A stretch of DNA of 64,000 nt from Ruegeria sp. PrR005 (GCF_010500245.1 NZ_JAAGOX010000009.1:1-64000); one strand, 5' to 3'. Positions 52,306 through 62,349 are shown, counted from the stretch's first letter. Made by a program: numbers and translations. The notes: generated by a model not told the origin, from the letters alone.

Positions 52306-52734
52306 TCAGGCGCTGTCCTTGGGCCGGCTCGGCACCCAGGCATAGCCATTGTCGCACAGGATATAGGCCTCACGCAGACCATGCGGCTTGTCGGTCGGGA
52401 CCTGCAAGACCGTCGCGCCAAACCCCTCGGCCCGCGCCACCGCCCTATCGGGATCGCTGTCATAGAGCCTGATTTCGATCCCCGTCCCGCGCGGCGGGTT
52501 TTCTGGCAAAAGCCCCAGCATCGGGTTGGCGTGATAGGTGCCGTCGCTGTGCAACTGGAACACCTGATCTCCATAAGTGACGATAGCGAAATCCGCCGTA
52601 ACCTGATGCGATTGCATCCTGAACACCGCCTCCAGAAAGGCACATTCCGCCGGAACGTCCCGTACCAGCAGGTTCAGCCCGATCCCCTTGAGCGACCGCC
52701 CGAACCCATCCGCATCTATCGTGTCATAATCCAT
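52306..52734 (-). CDS. VOC (glyoxalase/bleomycin-resistance) family protein
   Basis: This is a 142-residue protein with the paired beta-alpha-beta-beta-beta layout of the vicinal oxygen chelate fold: GIGLNLLVRDVPAECAFLEA, FAIVTYGDQVFQLHSDG, RGTGIEIRLYDSDPDRAVAR and EAYILCDNGYAWVPSRP. Possible metal ligands are His and Glu residues at the strand ends. Function is unknown. The start at 52734 (MDYDTIDADG) is an estimate without a strong ribosome site. It is divergent from the adenine deaminase gene. Confidence 0.8.
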   Translation of the reverse strand: MDYDTIDADGFGRSLKGIGLNLLVRDVPAECAFLEAVFRMQSHQVTADFAIVTYGDQVFQLHSDGTYHANPMLGLLPENPPRGTGIEIRLYDSDPDRAVARAEGFGATVLQVPTDKPHGLREAYILCDNGYAWVPSRPKDSA

Positions 52735-52846
52735 TCCGGCAGGGTTCTGCCGACCGCCCGCCGCTGTCAAGCAGGCAAAGACGAAGCTTTGATGAAACCC
52801 TTTCGGCGGGGCTTGCACCCGGTCGCGGTTTCGGAAAAGCTGCGCC

Positions 52847-54649
52847 ATGGAACACAAGACTTTCTCAGCTTGGGCCGATGTGGCCCCCCGTCTGGTCGCG
52901 GTCGCCGCAGGCCGTGAACCGGCGGACATGATCATCCGCGATGGTATCTGGATCAACGTGCACACGCGCGAGGCGCTGCCCGGCCACTCCATCGCCATTG
53001 CCGAAGGGCGGATTGCCTTTGTCGGCCCCGATGCCAGCCATTGCACCGGCCCGGAAACCCGGATCATCGAGGCGAATGGGCGTTACATGATCCCCGGTCT
53101 TTGCGACGGGCATATGCATATCGAAAGCGGGATGCTGACCCCGGCCGAGTTTGCCGCCGCCGTCATCCCGCATGGCACCACCACCATGTTCACCGACCCG
53201 CACGAGATCGCCAATGTCCTTGGCCTCGCGGGTGTGCGGATGATGCATGACGAGGCGCTGATGCAGCCCGTCAACATCTTTACCCAGATGCCCTCCTGCG
53301 CGCCCTCGGCGCCGGGGCTGGAAACCACCGGGTATGAGATCACGCCCGAGGATGTGGCCGAGGCGATGACCTGGCCCGGCATCATCGGGCTGGGCGAGAT
53401 GATGAACTTTCCCGGCGTCACCAATGCCGACCCCAAGATGCTGGCCGAGATCGCCGCCACCCAGCGCGCGGGCAAGACGGTGGGCGGGCATTACGCCTCG
53501 CCCGATCTGGGCCCCGCCTTTGCCGCCTATGTAGCGGGCGGCCCGGCCGACGATCACGAAGGCACCTGCGAGGCCGATGCCATCGCCCGGGTCCGGCAGG
53601 GCATGCGCAGCATGATGCGGCTGGGCAGCGCCTGGTATGACGTGGAAACCCAGATCACCGCGGTGACAGAAAAGGGGCTCGATCCGCGCAACTTCATCCT
53701 GTGTACCGACGATTGCCATTCAGCCACGCTGGTAAACGACGGGCATATGAACCGGGTCGTGCGCCATGCCATCGCCTGTGGCTGCGACCCGCTGGTGGCG
53801 CTGCAAATGGCGACGATCAACACCGCCACCCATTTCGGGCTGGAGCGCGAGTTGGGCTCGACCGCACCCGGTCGCCGGGCCGATGTGATCCTCACCTCGG
53901 ACCTGCGGGAACTCCCCATCGAACTGGTGATCGCACGCGGGCAGGTGGTGGCCGAAAACGGCAAGATCACCGTCGATTGCCCACATTACAACTGGCCCGA
54001 CACCGCCCGGAACACCGTGCATTTGGGCCATGCGCTCAGCGCGACAGATTTCGAGATCAAGGCCCCCACCGGCGCCAACCGGGTGCGCGCCAATGTGATC
54101 GGCGTGGTGGAAAACCAGGCCCCCACCAAGGCGCTCAAGGCGGAACTGCCAATCATCGGCGGGCTGGTCGAAGGCGAAGGAGATGTCTGCCAGATCGCGC
54201 TGGTCGAACGCCATCGCGCCACCGGCGGCGTCACCAACGCCTTTGTCTCTGGTTTCGGCTATCAGGGCCGCATGGCCATGGCCTCGACCGTGGCGCATGA
54301 CAGCCACCACATGATCGTGGTGGGCACCGACCGCGAGCAGATGGCGCTGGCCGCGAACCGGCTGGCCGAGGTCGGCGGCGGCATCACCATCTGGCGCGAG
54401 GGCCGGGAACTGGCGCTGGTGGAACTGCCTATCGCCGGTCTGATGTCCGACAGCCCCGCCGCCCAGGTCGCCGCCAAGGCGCAGAAGATGGTCGACGCGA
54501 TGGTTACCTGCGGCTGCACGCTGAACAACGCCTATATGCAACACTCGCTGCTGGCACTGGTGGTGATCCCGGAACTGCGCATCTCGGACCTGGGGCTGGT
54601 CGATGTCCGCACCTTTGAAAAGATTGACCTGCTGGAACCGCTCGCATGA
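52847..54649 (+). CDS. ade: Adenine deaminase
   Basis: This enzyme deaminates adenine to hypoxanthine in purine salvage. The 600-residue protein has the amidohydrolase metal site GLCDGHMHIESGML, TTTMFTDPHEIANVLG, the late HDSHHMIVVGTD and the C-terminal adenine-deaminase domain with TCGCTLNNAYMQHSLLALVV. Length and domain order match the bacterial AdeC class. It overlaps the AMP nucleosidase gene by ATGA, so the two steps AMP to adenine to hypoxanthine are made together. Confidence 0.96.
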   Translation: MEHKTFSAWADVAPRLVAVAAGREPADMIIRDGIWINVHTREALPGHSIAIAEGRIAFVGPDASHCTGPETRIIEANGRYMIPGLCDGHMHIESGMLTPAEFAAAVIPHGTTTMFTDPHEIANVLGLAGVRMMHDEALMQPVNIFTQMPSCAPSAPGLETTGYEITPEDVAEAMTWPGIIGLGEMMNFPGVTNADPKMLAEIAATQRAGKTVGGHYASPDLGPAFAAYVAGGPADDHEGTCEADAIARVRQGMRSMMRLGSAWYDVETQITAVTEKGLDPRNFILCTDDCHSATLVNDGHMNRVVRHAIACGCDPLVALQMATINTATHFGLERELGSTAPGRRADVILTSDLRELPIELVIARGQVVAENGKITVDCPHYNWPDTARNTVHLGHALSATDFEIKAPTGANRVRANVIGVVENQAPTKALKAELPIIGGLVEGEGDVCQIALVERHRATGGVTNAFVSGFGYQGRMAMASTVAHDSHHMIVVGTDREQMALAANRLAEVGGGITIWREGRELALVELPIAGLMSDSPAAQVAAKAQKMVDAMVTCGCTLNNAYMQHSLLALVVIPELRISDLGLVDVRTFEKIDLLEPLA

Positions 54650-56109
54650 CGCAACTGATCACCCCAAAGGCCCCGGAACCGGCCCTCTTCACCGATGCGG
54701 CAGAGGCCGTCGCAAGGTTGGAACAGCTCTATGCTCAGGCAACCGGGTTCCTGTGCGACAGCTTCACCACCGCCATGCAAGGCGCCGAGGCGGGCACCCG
54801 CTATCGCGCCTATTACCCCGAGATCCGCTTTTCCACCTCCTCATACGCTCAGGTCGACAGCCGGCTCAGCTATGGCCATGTCTCGCACCCCGGCACCCAT
54901 GCCACCTCGGTCACCCGGCCCGATCTGTTCCGGTCCTATCTGACTCAGCAGATCGGCCTGTTGATCCGCAACCATGGCCAACCCGTGCAGATCGGCCCGT
55001 CATCCACCCCGATCCCGCTGCATTTCGCGGTGGCCAACGCCCCCGATCTGGTGGTTCCACACGAGGGCGCCGCCGGTTTCACCCTGCGCGACGTGTTCGA
55101 CGTGCCCGATCTGGCCACCACCAATGACGATATCGTCAACGGCACCCATGTGTCCGATGACGGCTCGGGCCCGCTGTCGCTGTTCACCGCGCAGCGGGTG
55201 GATTACTCGCTCGCCCGGCTGGCGCATTACACCGCCACCGACCCGGCGCATTTCCAGAACCACGTCCTGTTTACCAACTACCAGTTCTATGTCTCCGAGT
55301 TCGAAGCCTATGCCCGCGCCCAGCTGGCCGATCCCGACAGCGGCTACACCAGCTTTGTCAGCACCGGCAATGTCAAGATCACCACGGCCGATGCGCCGCT
55401 GGATACGCCCGCCAAGCTGCCGCAGATGCCGTCGTATCACTTGAAACGCGCCGACGGCTCGGGCATCACCCTGGTCAATATCGGCGTCGGCCCGTCGAAC
55501 GCCAAGACCGCGACCGACCATATCGCCGTGCTGCGCCCGCATGCCTGGCTAATGGTTGGCCATTGCGCCGGGCTCAGGAACACCCAGGCGCTGGGCGACT
55601 TCGTACTGGCCCATGCCTATCTGCGCGAGGATCACGTGCTGGATGACGACCTGCCGGTCTGGGTGCCGATCCCGGCACTGGCCGAGATCCAGATCGCCCT
55701 GGAACAGGCCGTGGCCGAGGTAACCGAGCTTAGCGGTTATGACCTGAAACAGATCATGCGCACCGGCACCGTCGCCACCATCGACAACCGCAACTGGGAA
55801 CTGCGCGACCAGTCCGGCCCGGTGCAACGCCTCAGCCAGTCGCGCGCCGTGGCGCTCGATATGGAAAGCGCCACCATCGCCGCAAACGGCTATCGGTTCC
55901 GGGTTCCCTATGGCACGCTTCTCTGTGTCAGCGACAAACCGCTGCATGGTGAATTGAAGCTTCCCGGCATGGCGTCGTCCTTCTATACCACCCAGGTCAG
56001 CCGCCATCTGCGCATCGGAATCCGGGCGATGGAGGCGCTGCGCGGCATGCCGCTGGAACGCCTGCACAGTCGAAAACTGCGCTCTTTCGACGAAACTGCC
56101 TTCCTCTGA
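54646..56109 (+). CDS. amn: AMP nucleosidase
   Basis: This enzyme splits AMP into adenine and ribose 5-phosphate. The 487-residue protein has the N-terminal regulatory part (YRAYYPEIRFSTSSYAQVDS) and the C-terminal nucleoside-phosphorylase-like catalytic part: VGHCAGLRNTQALGDFVLAH, LDMESATIAANGYRFRVPYG and CVSDKPLHGELKLPG. Its start codon lies within the stop codon of ade. The product adenine is the substrate of the partner enzyme. Confidence 0.95.
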   Translation: MTQLITPKAPEPALFTDAAEAVARLEQLYAQATGFLCDSFTTAMQGAEAGTRYRAYYPEIRFSTSSYAQVDSRLSYGHVSHPGTHATSVTRPDLFRSYLTQQIGLLIRNHGQPVQIGPSSTPIPLHFAVANAPDLVVPHEGAAGFTLRDVFDVPDLATTNDDIVNGTHVSDDGSGPLSLFTAQRVDYSLARLAHYTATDPAHFQNHVLFTNYQFYVSEFEAYARAQLADPDSGYTSFVSTGNVKITTADAPLDTPAKLPQMPSYHLKRADGSGITLVNIGVGPSNAKTATDHIAVLRPHAWLMVGHCAGLRNTQALGDFVLAHAYLREDHVLDDDLPVWVPIPALAEIQIALEQAVAEVTELSGYDLKQIMRTGTVATIDNRNWELRDQSGPVQRLSQSRAVALDMESATIAANGYRFRVPYGTLLCVSDKPLHGELKLPGMASSFYTTQVSRHLRIGIRAMEALRGMPLERLHSRKLRSFDETAFL

Positions 56110-56241
56110 CCGCGAAAAAACGCCGAAATCCCCATATTTTTGGGTTTTTCGTCGCTACTATTCGTTGTGTTTGATCACAAGATACAGTTAGATTGCCGCG
56201 ATGAGGCCCAATGGATCGGGCACGAAAAAGGAGACCAAGAA

Positions 56242-56529
56242 ATGGCAAAGCCTATGACCAAGACTCAACTCGTTGCCGCACTGGCCGAGGAAATGGGCAG
56301 TGATAAGAAAACCGCCGGCATGGCGCTGGACGCCATCGGCGCGCTGATCACCCGCGAAGTGGCAGGCGGTGGCGCTGTCACCCTGCCGGGCGTCGGCAAG
56401 ATCTATTGCCGCGAGCGCCCCGAGCGTCAGGTCCGCAACCCGGCCACCGGCGAGACCTTTACCAAGGAAGCCGACAAGGTCGTCAAGGTGACCATCGCCA
56501 AGGCGCTGAAAGACAGCGTCAACGGCTGA
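56242..56529 (+). CDS. HU family DNA-binding protein
   Basis: This is a 95-residue histone-like protein. The helical dimer part (TKTQLVAALAEEMGSDKKTA) and the beta-arm motif VTLPGVGKIYCRERPERQVRNPATGE are recognisable; the arm is typical for HU-type proteins of Rhodobacteraceae that differ somewhat from E. coli HU. AAGGAG precedes the ATG at 56242. A strong terminator follows. Confidence 0.92.
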   Translation: MAKPMTKTQLVAALAEEMGSDKKTAGMALDAIGALITREVAGGGAVTLPGVGKIYCRERPERQVRNPATGETFTKEADKVVKVTIAKALKDSVNG

Positions 56530-56550
56530 TCCGCACCGGACCCGAACGAC

Positions 56551-56573
56551 AAGGCCGCCCACGGGGCGGCCTT
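56551..56573 (+). terminator. Intrinsic terminator after HU gene
   Basis: The stem AAGGCCGCCC (56551-56560) and GGGCGGCCTT (56564-56573), three-base loop, is followed by TTTCG on the plus strand. It lies 22 bases after the HU stop codon. Confidence 0.92.
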
Positions 56574-56713
56574 TTTCGTTGGGCAATGTCGCAAAATCGG
56601 GTCGATCCGCAAGGCGGGGCTTAGCTGACTTTAAATGAGCACCTGCCGCAGATCACATTGATCCCTCACGCGGTGCAGGTGGACTGATGTCACAAGAATC
56701 TCTGGCTATCTTT

Positions 56714-57880
56714 TCAGCTGGCAACCTGTGCCGATGAAACGGTTCGCCGAAAAACCCAAAATGCCATAATGGCGAGAAAAACCATGCCCCCGCCCATGAC
56801 AAAAGCCACGTTCACATCGCCCAGATAATCCGAAAGCCCCCCGGCCAGTGTCGGAGCGATCATCATGATCAGATAGTACATCGAGTAGAAAACGCCGGTA
56901 CCGAAGGCACGCGCTTCGGCAGAAAGAACCAGGCTTGGCAGCGCGACCAATGGCCCAGGTGCCAATCCGGCAAACAAACCGCCCAAGACAAGCGTCGCAG
57001 GGACATAGGCTTCCGGGAGATAGAGAACCGCTGGAAAAACCATCATCTTGCCAGCCAGGCTTGCCAGAATGACCCAATTTGCGCGCCCGGTCCGATCTGC
57101 CAGCCATCCGCCCAACGGAATGGAGAGAGAGGCCGCGAATATGTAGAGACTTATGGCGGAACTTGCGGCGGTGATCGGCATCCCGCGATCTGCCAGAACT
57201 AGCGTGCCAAAGCTGAAGATCATGGCGAATGCGGCATTGTAGAGCGCCCATAGCGCCGCAGCCAATGCCAGCGGTGTCCAGGGAAGAGAGGTGAATTTGA
57301 TCGGCGCATTGCCGGTTACTGCACCCTCGGGTGCCTTGTAGATAACCACAAAAGACAAAAGCGCGAGAACCGAACAGATCGTCAACACGGTCCATGCTGT
57401 CTGGAGATCGGTGCTGGCAGCCAGCGCGGGAAGTATCAGCAGGCTCAGACCGATCCCGATTGGCCAGGAACTTATGAAGATCGCCAAAGCCGTTGAAACA
57501 GCCCGCCCTGCGAACCAGTCGATGACCATTTTGGTCATCAGGACGTTCAGAACGACTCCGCCTGCTCCAGAGACAATTCTGCCCGCCACGGCCCATCCCA
57601 AGTTTGAAGCATAGGCCACCATCACGCCACCCAGAACCATCAGCACCAGACTGGTTGCAACCGTCCGCTTGTCGCCAAACCAGGTCGCCACCGCACCGCC
57701 ACCAATCGCAACAATGACCCCGGGGCCAAGGTAGAGACCGATCAAAAGACCGATATCTGTCAGGGTAATAGCGAGACTTTCCATGATGAATGGGGACAAG
57801 GCCGCTATCGATTGGAATTGGACCGCCATCACCGTTCGCGCAAAGAACAGCACTAACAGAATAATCCATCGCATCGGCAT
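56714..57880 (-). CDS. MFS transporter
   Basis: This is a 388-residue major facilitator with twelve hydrophobic segments. The loop 2-3 motif is partly kept (GGGAVATWFGDKRTVATSL), and the loop 8-9 repeat GGWLADRTGRANWVIL is clear. The group is similar to the CynX/NarK-like metabolite porters; the substrate is unknown. Codon use is visibly less GC-rich than in the flanking genes, which suggests recent transfer. A 418-codon reading frame in another frame of the same strand is a shadow. Confidence 0.88.
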   Translation of the reverse strand: MPMRWIILLVLFFARTVMAVQFQSIAALSPFIMESLAITLTDIGLLIGLYLGPGVIVAIGGGAVATWFGDKRTVATSLVLMVLGGVMVAYASNLGWAVAGRIVSGAGGVVLNVLMTKMVIDWFAGRAVSTALAIFISSWPIGIGLSLLILPALAASTDLQTAWTVLTICSVLALLSFVVIYKAPEGAVTGNAPIKFTSLPWTPLALAAALWALYNAAFAMIFSFGTLVLADRGMPITAASSAISLYIFAASLSIPLGGWLADRTGRANWVILASLAGKMMVFPAVLYLPEAYVPATLVLGGLFAGLAPGPLVALPSLVLSAEARAFGTGVFYSMYYLIMMIAPTLAGGLSDYLGDVNVAFVMGGGMVFLAIMAFWVFRRTVSSAQVAS

Positions 57881-58130
57881 AGATACATTCCTTGCAAGAA
57901 CGACACGATGAAAGCTTATTAGTATGTGTCGCCCCCAGCATATGTTCGGATTTTGAAAGCAAACAAGGAATTTAAGTGGAGGCTCCTCGCGCCTCGGGGG
58001 CTTGTGCCCGCTCCGGGATCATCCAGACCAACACGGCTTCACAACATGACCTTTTTCGTCCCAAGGGACACGGATGTTTACCTCGGGCCAATTCCGGCGC
58101 AGGGTTGCGGTGCAACCCCGGAGGCCCGCC

Positions 58131-59552
58131 ATGAATGAACATCCCGTCTGGTCCTATGTCCACCGCGCTCAGGCCGATCTGCACGCGCTGTCGAATGCCG
58201 TCTGGGCCACGCCCGAGACCTGTTATGCCGAAACCCGCTCCACCGCCGCCCATGTGGCCGAGCTGAAACGCCAGGGCTTTGCCGTCACCGAAAACGTCGC
58301 CGGCATCCCGACCGCGGTCATGGGCGAGGCCGGCGAGGGTGGCCCGGAGATCGCCTTTCTGGGCGAATACGACGCGCTGGCGGGGCTGAGCCAGGTCGCC
58401 GACCTGGCCGAGCGCAAGCCGATGGAACAGGGCGCCAACGGCCATGGTTGCGGCCATAACCTGCTGGGATCGGCGGCGATGCTGGCGGCCATCGCCCTGC
58501 GCGACTGGCTGCACGACACCGGCACTCCGGGGCGGGTGCGCTACTATGGCTGTCCCGCCGAAGAGGGCGGCGCGGGCAAGACCTTCATGGTGCGCGATGG
58601 CGCATTCGCCGATGTCGATATCGCCATTTCCTGGCATCCGCATTCGATCCCGGCCGTGATGCTGGGCAGTTCGCTGGCCAATGCCCGCGTCGATTTCTCC
58701 TTCACCGGCCGCGCCTCGCATGCCGCCGCCTCGCCCCATCTGGGCCGCAGCGCGCTGGATGCGATGGAACTGATGAACGTGGGCGTCAACTACCTGCGCG
58801 AGCATATGCCCGACAGCGCCCGCATCCATTACGCGATCATCGACGGCGGCGGCATCTCGCCCAACGTGGTGCAGGGCCAGGCCAAGGTCCGCTACGTGGT
58901 GCGGGACAAGACCGCGCCCGAGATGCTGAAACTGCTCGCGCGGGTGCGCAAGGTGGCCCAGGGCGCCGCGCTGATGACCGAGACCGAGGTGCAGGACGAG
59001 GTGCTGGCCGCCGTGTCCAACCTGATCCCCAACGACCCGCTCTGCGCCGCCATGCAGCGCAATCTCGACCTCTTGGGTCCGCCCCCGTTCGACGATCTGG
59101 ACCGCGCCTATGCCGCCCGGTTCCAGGCCACCATGACCGAGGAGGATGTCGCCACCGCTTATGAAAGCGTCGGCATGCGCCCGCGCACCGATCTTGCCCT
59201 ACCCGATTTCGTGGTGCCCGAGGGCACGCCGGTGCCCCCTCTGGCCGGATCGACCGACGTGGCCGATGTCAGCTGGGTGGTGCCCACGGTTCAGCTTTGG
59301 GGCGCGACCTATGCCATCGGCACCCCGTTCCACTCGTGGCAGATGGTGGCCCAGGGCAAGAGCCCGCTGGCGCTGAAGGGCATGACACACGCTGCCGCTG
59401 TCATGGCCGCGACCGGGGTCGATGTCATCCGGGACGCCGACCTGCGCAAACGCGCCTGGGACGATCTTGCCGCCCGGATCGGACCAAAGGGGTATACCTG
59501 CCCGCTACCCCCCGAGGCCGAACCGCCCATCGCCGCCATGGCCGGGAAATAA
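58131..59552 (+). CDS. M20 family amidohydrolase (AbgB-like)
   Basis: This is a 473-residue metallopeptidase-fold protein of the amidohydrolase subgroup of M20. Metal-binding and dimerisation parts are visible: GEYDALAGLSQVAD, GANGHGCGHNLLGSAAM, GCPAEEGGAGKTFMVRDG, FTGRASHAAASPHLGRSALD and GSTDVADVSWVVPTVQ. AbgB cleaves p-aminobenzoyl-glutamate; other members act on N-acyl amino acids. GGAGG before the ATG at 58131 sets the start. It is alone, upstream of a TPR gene. Confidence 0.9.
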   Translation: MNEHPVWSYVHRAQADLHALSNAVWATPETCYAETRSTAAHVAELKRQGFAVTENVAGIPTAVMGEAGEGGPEIAFLGEYDALAGLSQVADLAERKPMEQGANGHGCGHNLLGSAAMLAAIALRDWLHDTGTPGRVRYYGCPAEEGGAGKTFMVRDGAFADVDIAISWHPHSIPAVMLGSSLANARVDFSFTGRASHAAASPHLGRSALDAMELMNVGVNYLREHMPDSARIHYAIIDGGGISPNVVQGQAKVRYVVRDKTAPEMLKLLARVRKVAQGAALMTETEVQDEVLAAVSNLIPNDPLCAAMQRNLDLLGPPPFDDLDRAYAARFQATMTEEDVATAYESVGMRPRTDLALPDFVVPEGTPVPPLAGSTDVADVSWVVPTVQLWGATYAIGTPFHSWQMVAQGKSPLALKGMTHAAAVMAATGVDVIRDADLRKRAWDDLAARIGPKGYTCPLPPEAEPPIAAMAGK

Positions 59553-59596
59553 CCACTGCCCCTGCCCCTGCTGAAAACCCGATCCGGAGAACACAG

Positions 59597-60877
59597 ATGA
59601 CCAGACAAGACGCCTACGGAAATCCGATCACGACCGAGAGTGCGGCGGCAGCAGACCACTATGACCGGGGCGTCCGGCTCTTTCTTGCCGGTCAGTTCGG
59701 GGCGGCGACAGAATTCGAACAGGCCATCGAACAGGACCCCGGATTTGCGCTTGGCCAGGCGGCCCTGGCCCGGGCGCGGATGATGTCCGCCGATATGCCG
59801 GGGGCAAAGGCCGCGATTGCACAGGCAGCGGAACTTGCGCCACAGGCGGACCAACGCGAGCGCCAGCATATCGAGGCGATGAACCTGTTGCTGAGCGGGC
59901 AACCAAAAGCGGCGCGGCAGGCGGTACTGGCCCATGTCCGCGACTACCCGCGCGACGCTCTGGTCGCGCAGCTCTGCACCAACATCTTTGGCCTCATCGG
60001 CTTTTCCGGCGAGGTCGGGCGCGAGGCGGAGTTGCTCGCCTATACGTCTGCCCTGCTGCCCCATTACGGCGAGGACTGGTGGATGATGTCGATGCACGCC
60101 CTGTCGCTGTGCGAAACCGGGCAGGTCGACGCCTCGCTGCGGCTGATGGAGCAATCGCTGGCGCTCAACCCCAACAACGCCAACGGCTCGCATTTCAAGG
60201 CGCATGCGCTCTACGAGGCAGGGGACACCGCCGCTGGCCGGGCCTATCTTGCCGAATGGATGCGTGGCTATGACGACCGGGCGGTTTTGCACGGGCACCT
60301 GTCCTGGCACCAGGCACTCTGGGCGCTGCATGACGGCGACGAGGCCGAGATGTGGGCACTGGTGGATCGCAGCATCGGCCCCGGCGCGGCCAAGGGCCTG
60401 CCGATCAACGTGCTGACCGATACCGCCGCCATCCTCTATCGCGCGGAACTGGCCGGTATCACGGTGGACCCGGCACGCTGGACCGCGATCAGCGCTTTCG
60501 CCGCGCGGTTTTTTCCCGAAACCGGGCAGAGCTTTGCCGACATGCACGCGGCCCTTGCCCATGCGATGGCCGGTCAGGGCGACCGGCTGGCCCATATCGC
60601 CGAGACGGCCAAGGGATTTGCCGGCGACATGGTGCGCCCGATCGCCCGCGCCTGGGGCGCTATTGCACGGCAGGATTGGACAGCCGCGCTCACCGAACTG
60701 GCACAGGTCATGGCCACAAACGAACGTCTGGGCGGCAGCCGCGCCCAGCGCGATCTGGTCGAGCTGGCCTATGTCAACGTGCTGGTGCGGCTGGGTCTCA
60801 CGGAGGAGGCGCACCGCAGCCTGCAAACCCGCCGTCCCGTACTGTTCCCGGCGCCGCCGATTCACGATCTCGGGTGA
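59597..60877 (+). CDS. Tetratricopeptide repeat protein, TTC38-like
   Basis: This is a 426-residue all-helical protein. Degenerate TPR units follow one another, such as YDRGVRLFLAGQFGAATEFE, ALARARMMSADMPGAKAAIA and HALSLCETGQVDASLRLMEQ; HLSWHQALWALHDGDEAEMW is a segment shared with the TTC38/StaR-like group. There is no signal peptide. It probably binds proteins; its function is unknown. It starts 44 bases after the amidohydrolase gene. Confidence 0.82.
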   Translation: MTRQDAYGNPITTESAAAADHYDRGVRLFLAGQFGAATEFEQAIEQDPGFALGQAALARARMMSADMPGAKAAIAQAAELAPQADQRERQHIEAMNLLLSGQPKAARQAVLAHVRDYPRDALVAQLCTNIFGLIGFSGEVGREAELLAYTSALLPHYGEDWWMMSMHALSLCETGQVDASLRLMEQSLALNPNNANGSHFKAHALYEAGDTAAGRAYLAEWMRGYDDRAVLHGHLSWHQALWALHDGDEAEMWALVDRSIGPGAAKGLPINVLTDTAAILYRAELAGITVDPARWTAISAFAARFFPETGQSFADMHAALAHAMAGQGDRLAHIAETAKGFAGDMVRPIARAWGAIARQDWTAALTELAQVMATNERLGGSRAQRDLVELAYVNVLVRLGLTEEAHRSLQTRRPVLFPAPPIHDLG

Positions 60878-60952
60878 TCCCGGACCTCGGCACTTGAACA
60901 TCGCCGGGTTTTCCGAAACTGTCCGCCCGATTGCACAGAGGGTGGAGAGATC

Positions 60953-61831
60953 ATGGACTTGCGCGCCATCGCCATGGGGCTGGCTTTTGCCTTCATGTGG
61001 TCCTCGGCCTTTACCTCGGCCCGGATCATCGTCGCGGATGCCTCACCTCTCTTTTCGCTGGCCTGCCGGTTCCTGATCTCGGGGCTGATCGGCGTGCTGA
61101 TCGCAAAGGCGATGGGCCAGACCTGGCGGCTGACCCGCAACCAGTGGAAGGCCACCATCATCTTCGGCGTCTGCCAGAATGCCCTTTACCTGGGGCTGAA
61201 TTTCTACGCGATGCAGACGGTCGAGGCCTCGGTCGCCGCCATCATCGCCTCAACCATGCCGCTGCTGGTGGCGCTGGCCAGCTGGGTCTTCCTGGGCGAA
61301 CGTCTGCCAAGCCTCGGTGTCATTGGCCTCCTGGCCGGTTTTGTCGGCGTCGCACTCATCATGGGCGCCCGGATCGACGCGGGCGTCGATCTGTTCGGCG
61401 TGTTCCTGTGCGGTCTCGGCGCGCTGGCGCTGGCGGCCGCCACATTGGCGCTGCGCGGAGCGACCTCGGGCGGCAACTTCATGATGGTGGTGGGCCTGCA
61501 AATGCTGGTGGGCTCGGCGGTGCTGTTCGTCGCGACCCCGGTGTTCGAGACCGTGCATGTGAACCCGACGCTGCCGCTGGCGCTGGCATTCGCCTATACG
61601 ACGCTGATCCCCGGCCTGACCGCGACCTTTGTCTGGGTGCTGCTGCTCAACCGCATCGGCGCGATCCGGGCCGCCACCTTCCACTTCCTCAACCCGGTGT
61701 TCGGCGTCGCCATCGCCGCCGCCCTGCTGGGCGAGCGCCTGGGCGCGCTCGACCTTGTCGGCGTGGCGATCACCACCGCTGGCATTCTGGCGGTGCAACT
61801 GTCCCGACAGACGGCGGCGCGCAAGCCTTAA
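60953..61831 (+). CDS. EamA/DMT family transporter
   Basis: This is a 292-residue ten-helix transporter with two EamA repeats. The first contains FMWSSAFTSARIIVADASPL and ends in MPLLVALASWVFLGE; the second contains NRIGAIRAATFHFLNPVFGV and ALLGERLG. The substrate is unknown. Its 3' end overlaps the convergent glutathione peroxidase gene by four bases. Confidence 0.9.
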   Translation: MDLRAIAMGLAFAFMWSSAFTSARIIVADASPLFSLACRFLISGLIGVLIAKAMGQTWRLTRNQWKATIIFGVCQNALYLGLNFYAMQTVEASVAAIIASTMPLLVALASWVFLGERLPSLGVIGLLAGFVGVALIMGARIDAGVDLFGVFLCGLGALALAAATLALRGATSGGNFMMVVGLQMLVGSAVLFVATPVFETVHVNPTLPLALAFAYTTLIPGLTATFVWVLLLNRIGAIRAATFHFLNPVFGVAIAAALLGERLGALDLVGVAITTAGILAVQLSRQTAARKP

Positions 61832-62349
61832 TTCAACAGCGCCTCAATCTCGCGCTTCATCCGCGCCGAATCGGGGCGCACGGCCGAGCCAAAGGTCGCC
61901 GCAACGGTGCCGTCCGGCGCCACCAGCACCTTGTTGAAATTCCAGCCCGGCTCGAACCCGGTCTCGGCCTTGACCGCCTTGTAGAACGGATGCGCCCCCG
62001 CCCCTTTTACATGCAGGATGTCGGTCATCGGCAGGGTCAGGTCATAGTTCAGCGCGCAGAACTCCTTGACCTCGGCCGCCGTGGCCAATTCCTGGTTGAA
62101 ATCGTCCGACGGCACGGCCAGCACGATCAGGCCCTTGCCTCGGTAGGTCTCCCACAGGTCCTGCAACCCGGCATATTGCCCCGTGAACCCGCATTGCGAC
62201 GCGGTGTTGACCACCAGCACCGGCTGCCCGCGCCAATACTCCATCGACAGCGTACCGCCGTCGATCGAGGGGAACACGCCCGACACCGGGGCCGCCTGAA
62301 CAGCCCGGCCAACAAGCAAAAGAACGATCAGAAAAATGATACGGAACAT
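61828..62349 (-). CDS. Glutathione peroxidase family protein with signal peptide
   Basis: This is a 173-residue thiol peroxidase. The reactive cysteine lies in [20 protein letters not shown], and the catalytic tryptophan-asparagine pair in [14 protein letters not shown]. The selenocysteine of animal forms is a cysteine. A signal segment ([15 protein letters not shown]) suggests export to the periplasm, unlike cytosolic relatives. GGAG before the ATG at 62349 sets the start. It is divergent from msrB-msrA, so the region is an oxidative-repair cluster. Confidence 0.9.
   Translation of the reverse strand: MFRIIFLIVLLLVGRAVQAAPVSGVFPSIDGGTLSMEYWRGQPVLVVNTASQCGFTGQYAGLQDLWETYRGKGLIVLAVPSDDFNQELATAAEVKEFCALNYDLTLPMTDILHVKGAGAHPFYKAVKAETGFEPGWNFNKVLVAPDGTVAATFGSAVRPDSARMKREIEALLN

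Noticed and set aside
56706-57962. A 418-codon frame on the minus strand overlapping the MFS gene in another frame
   Set aside because: The translation is rich in Cys, Arg and Ser without hydrophobic helices, while the other frame gives a complete twelve-helix transporter.
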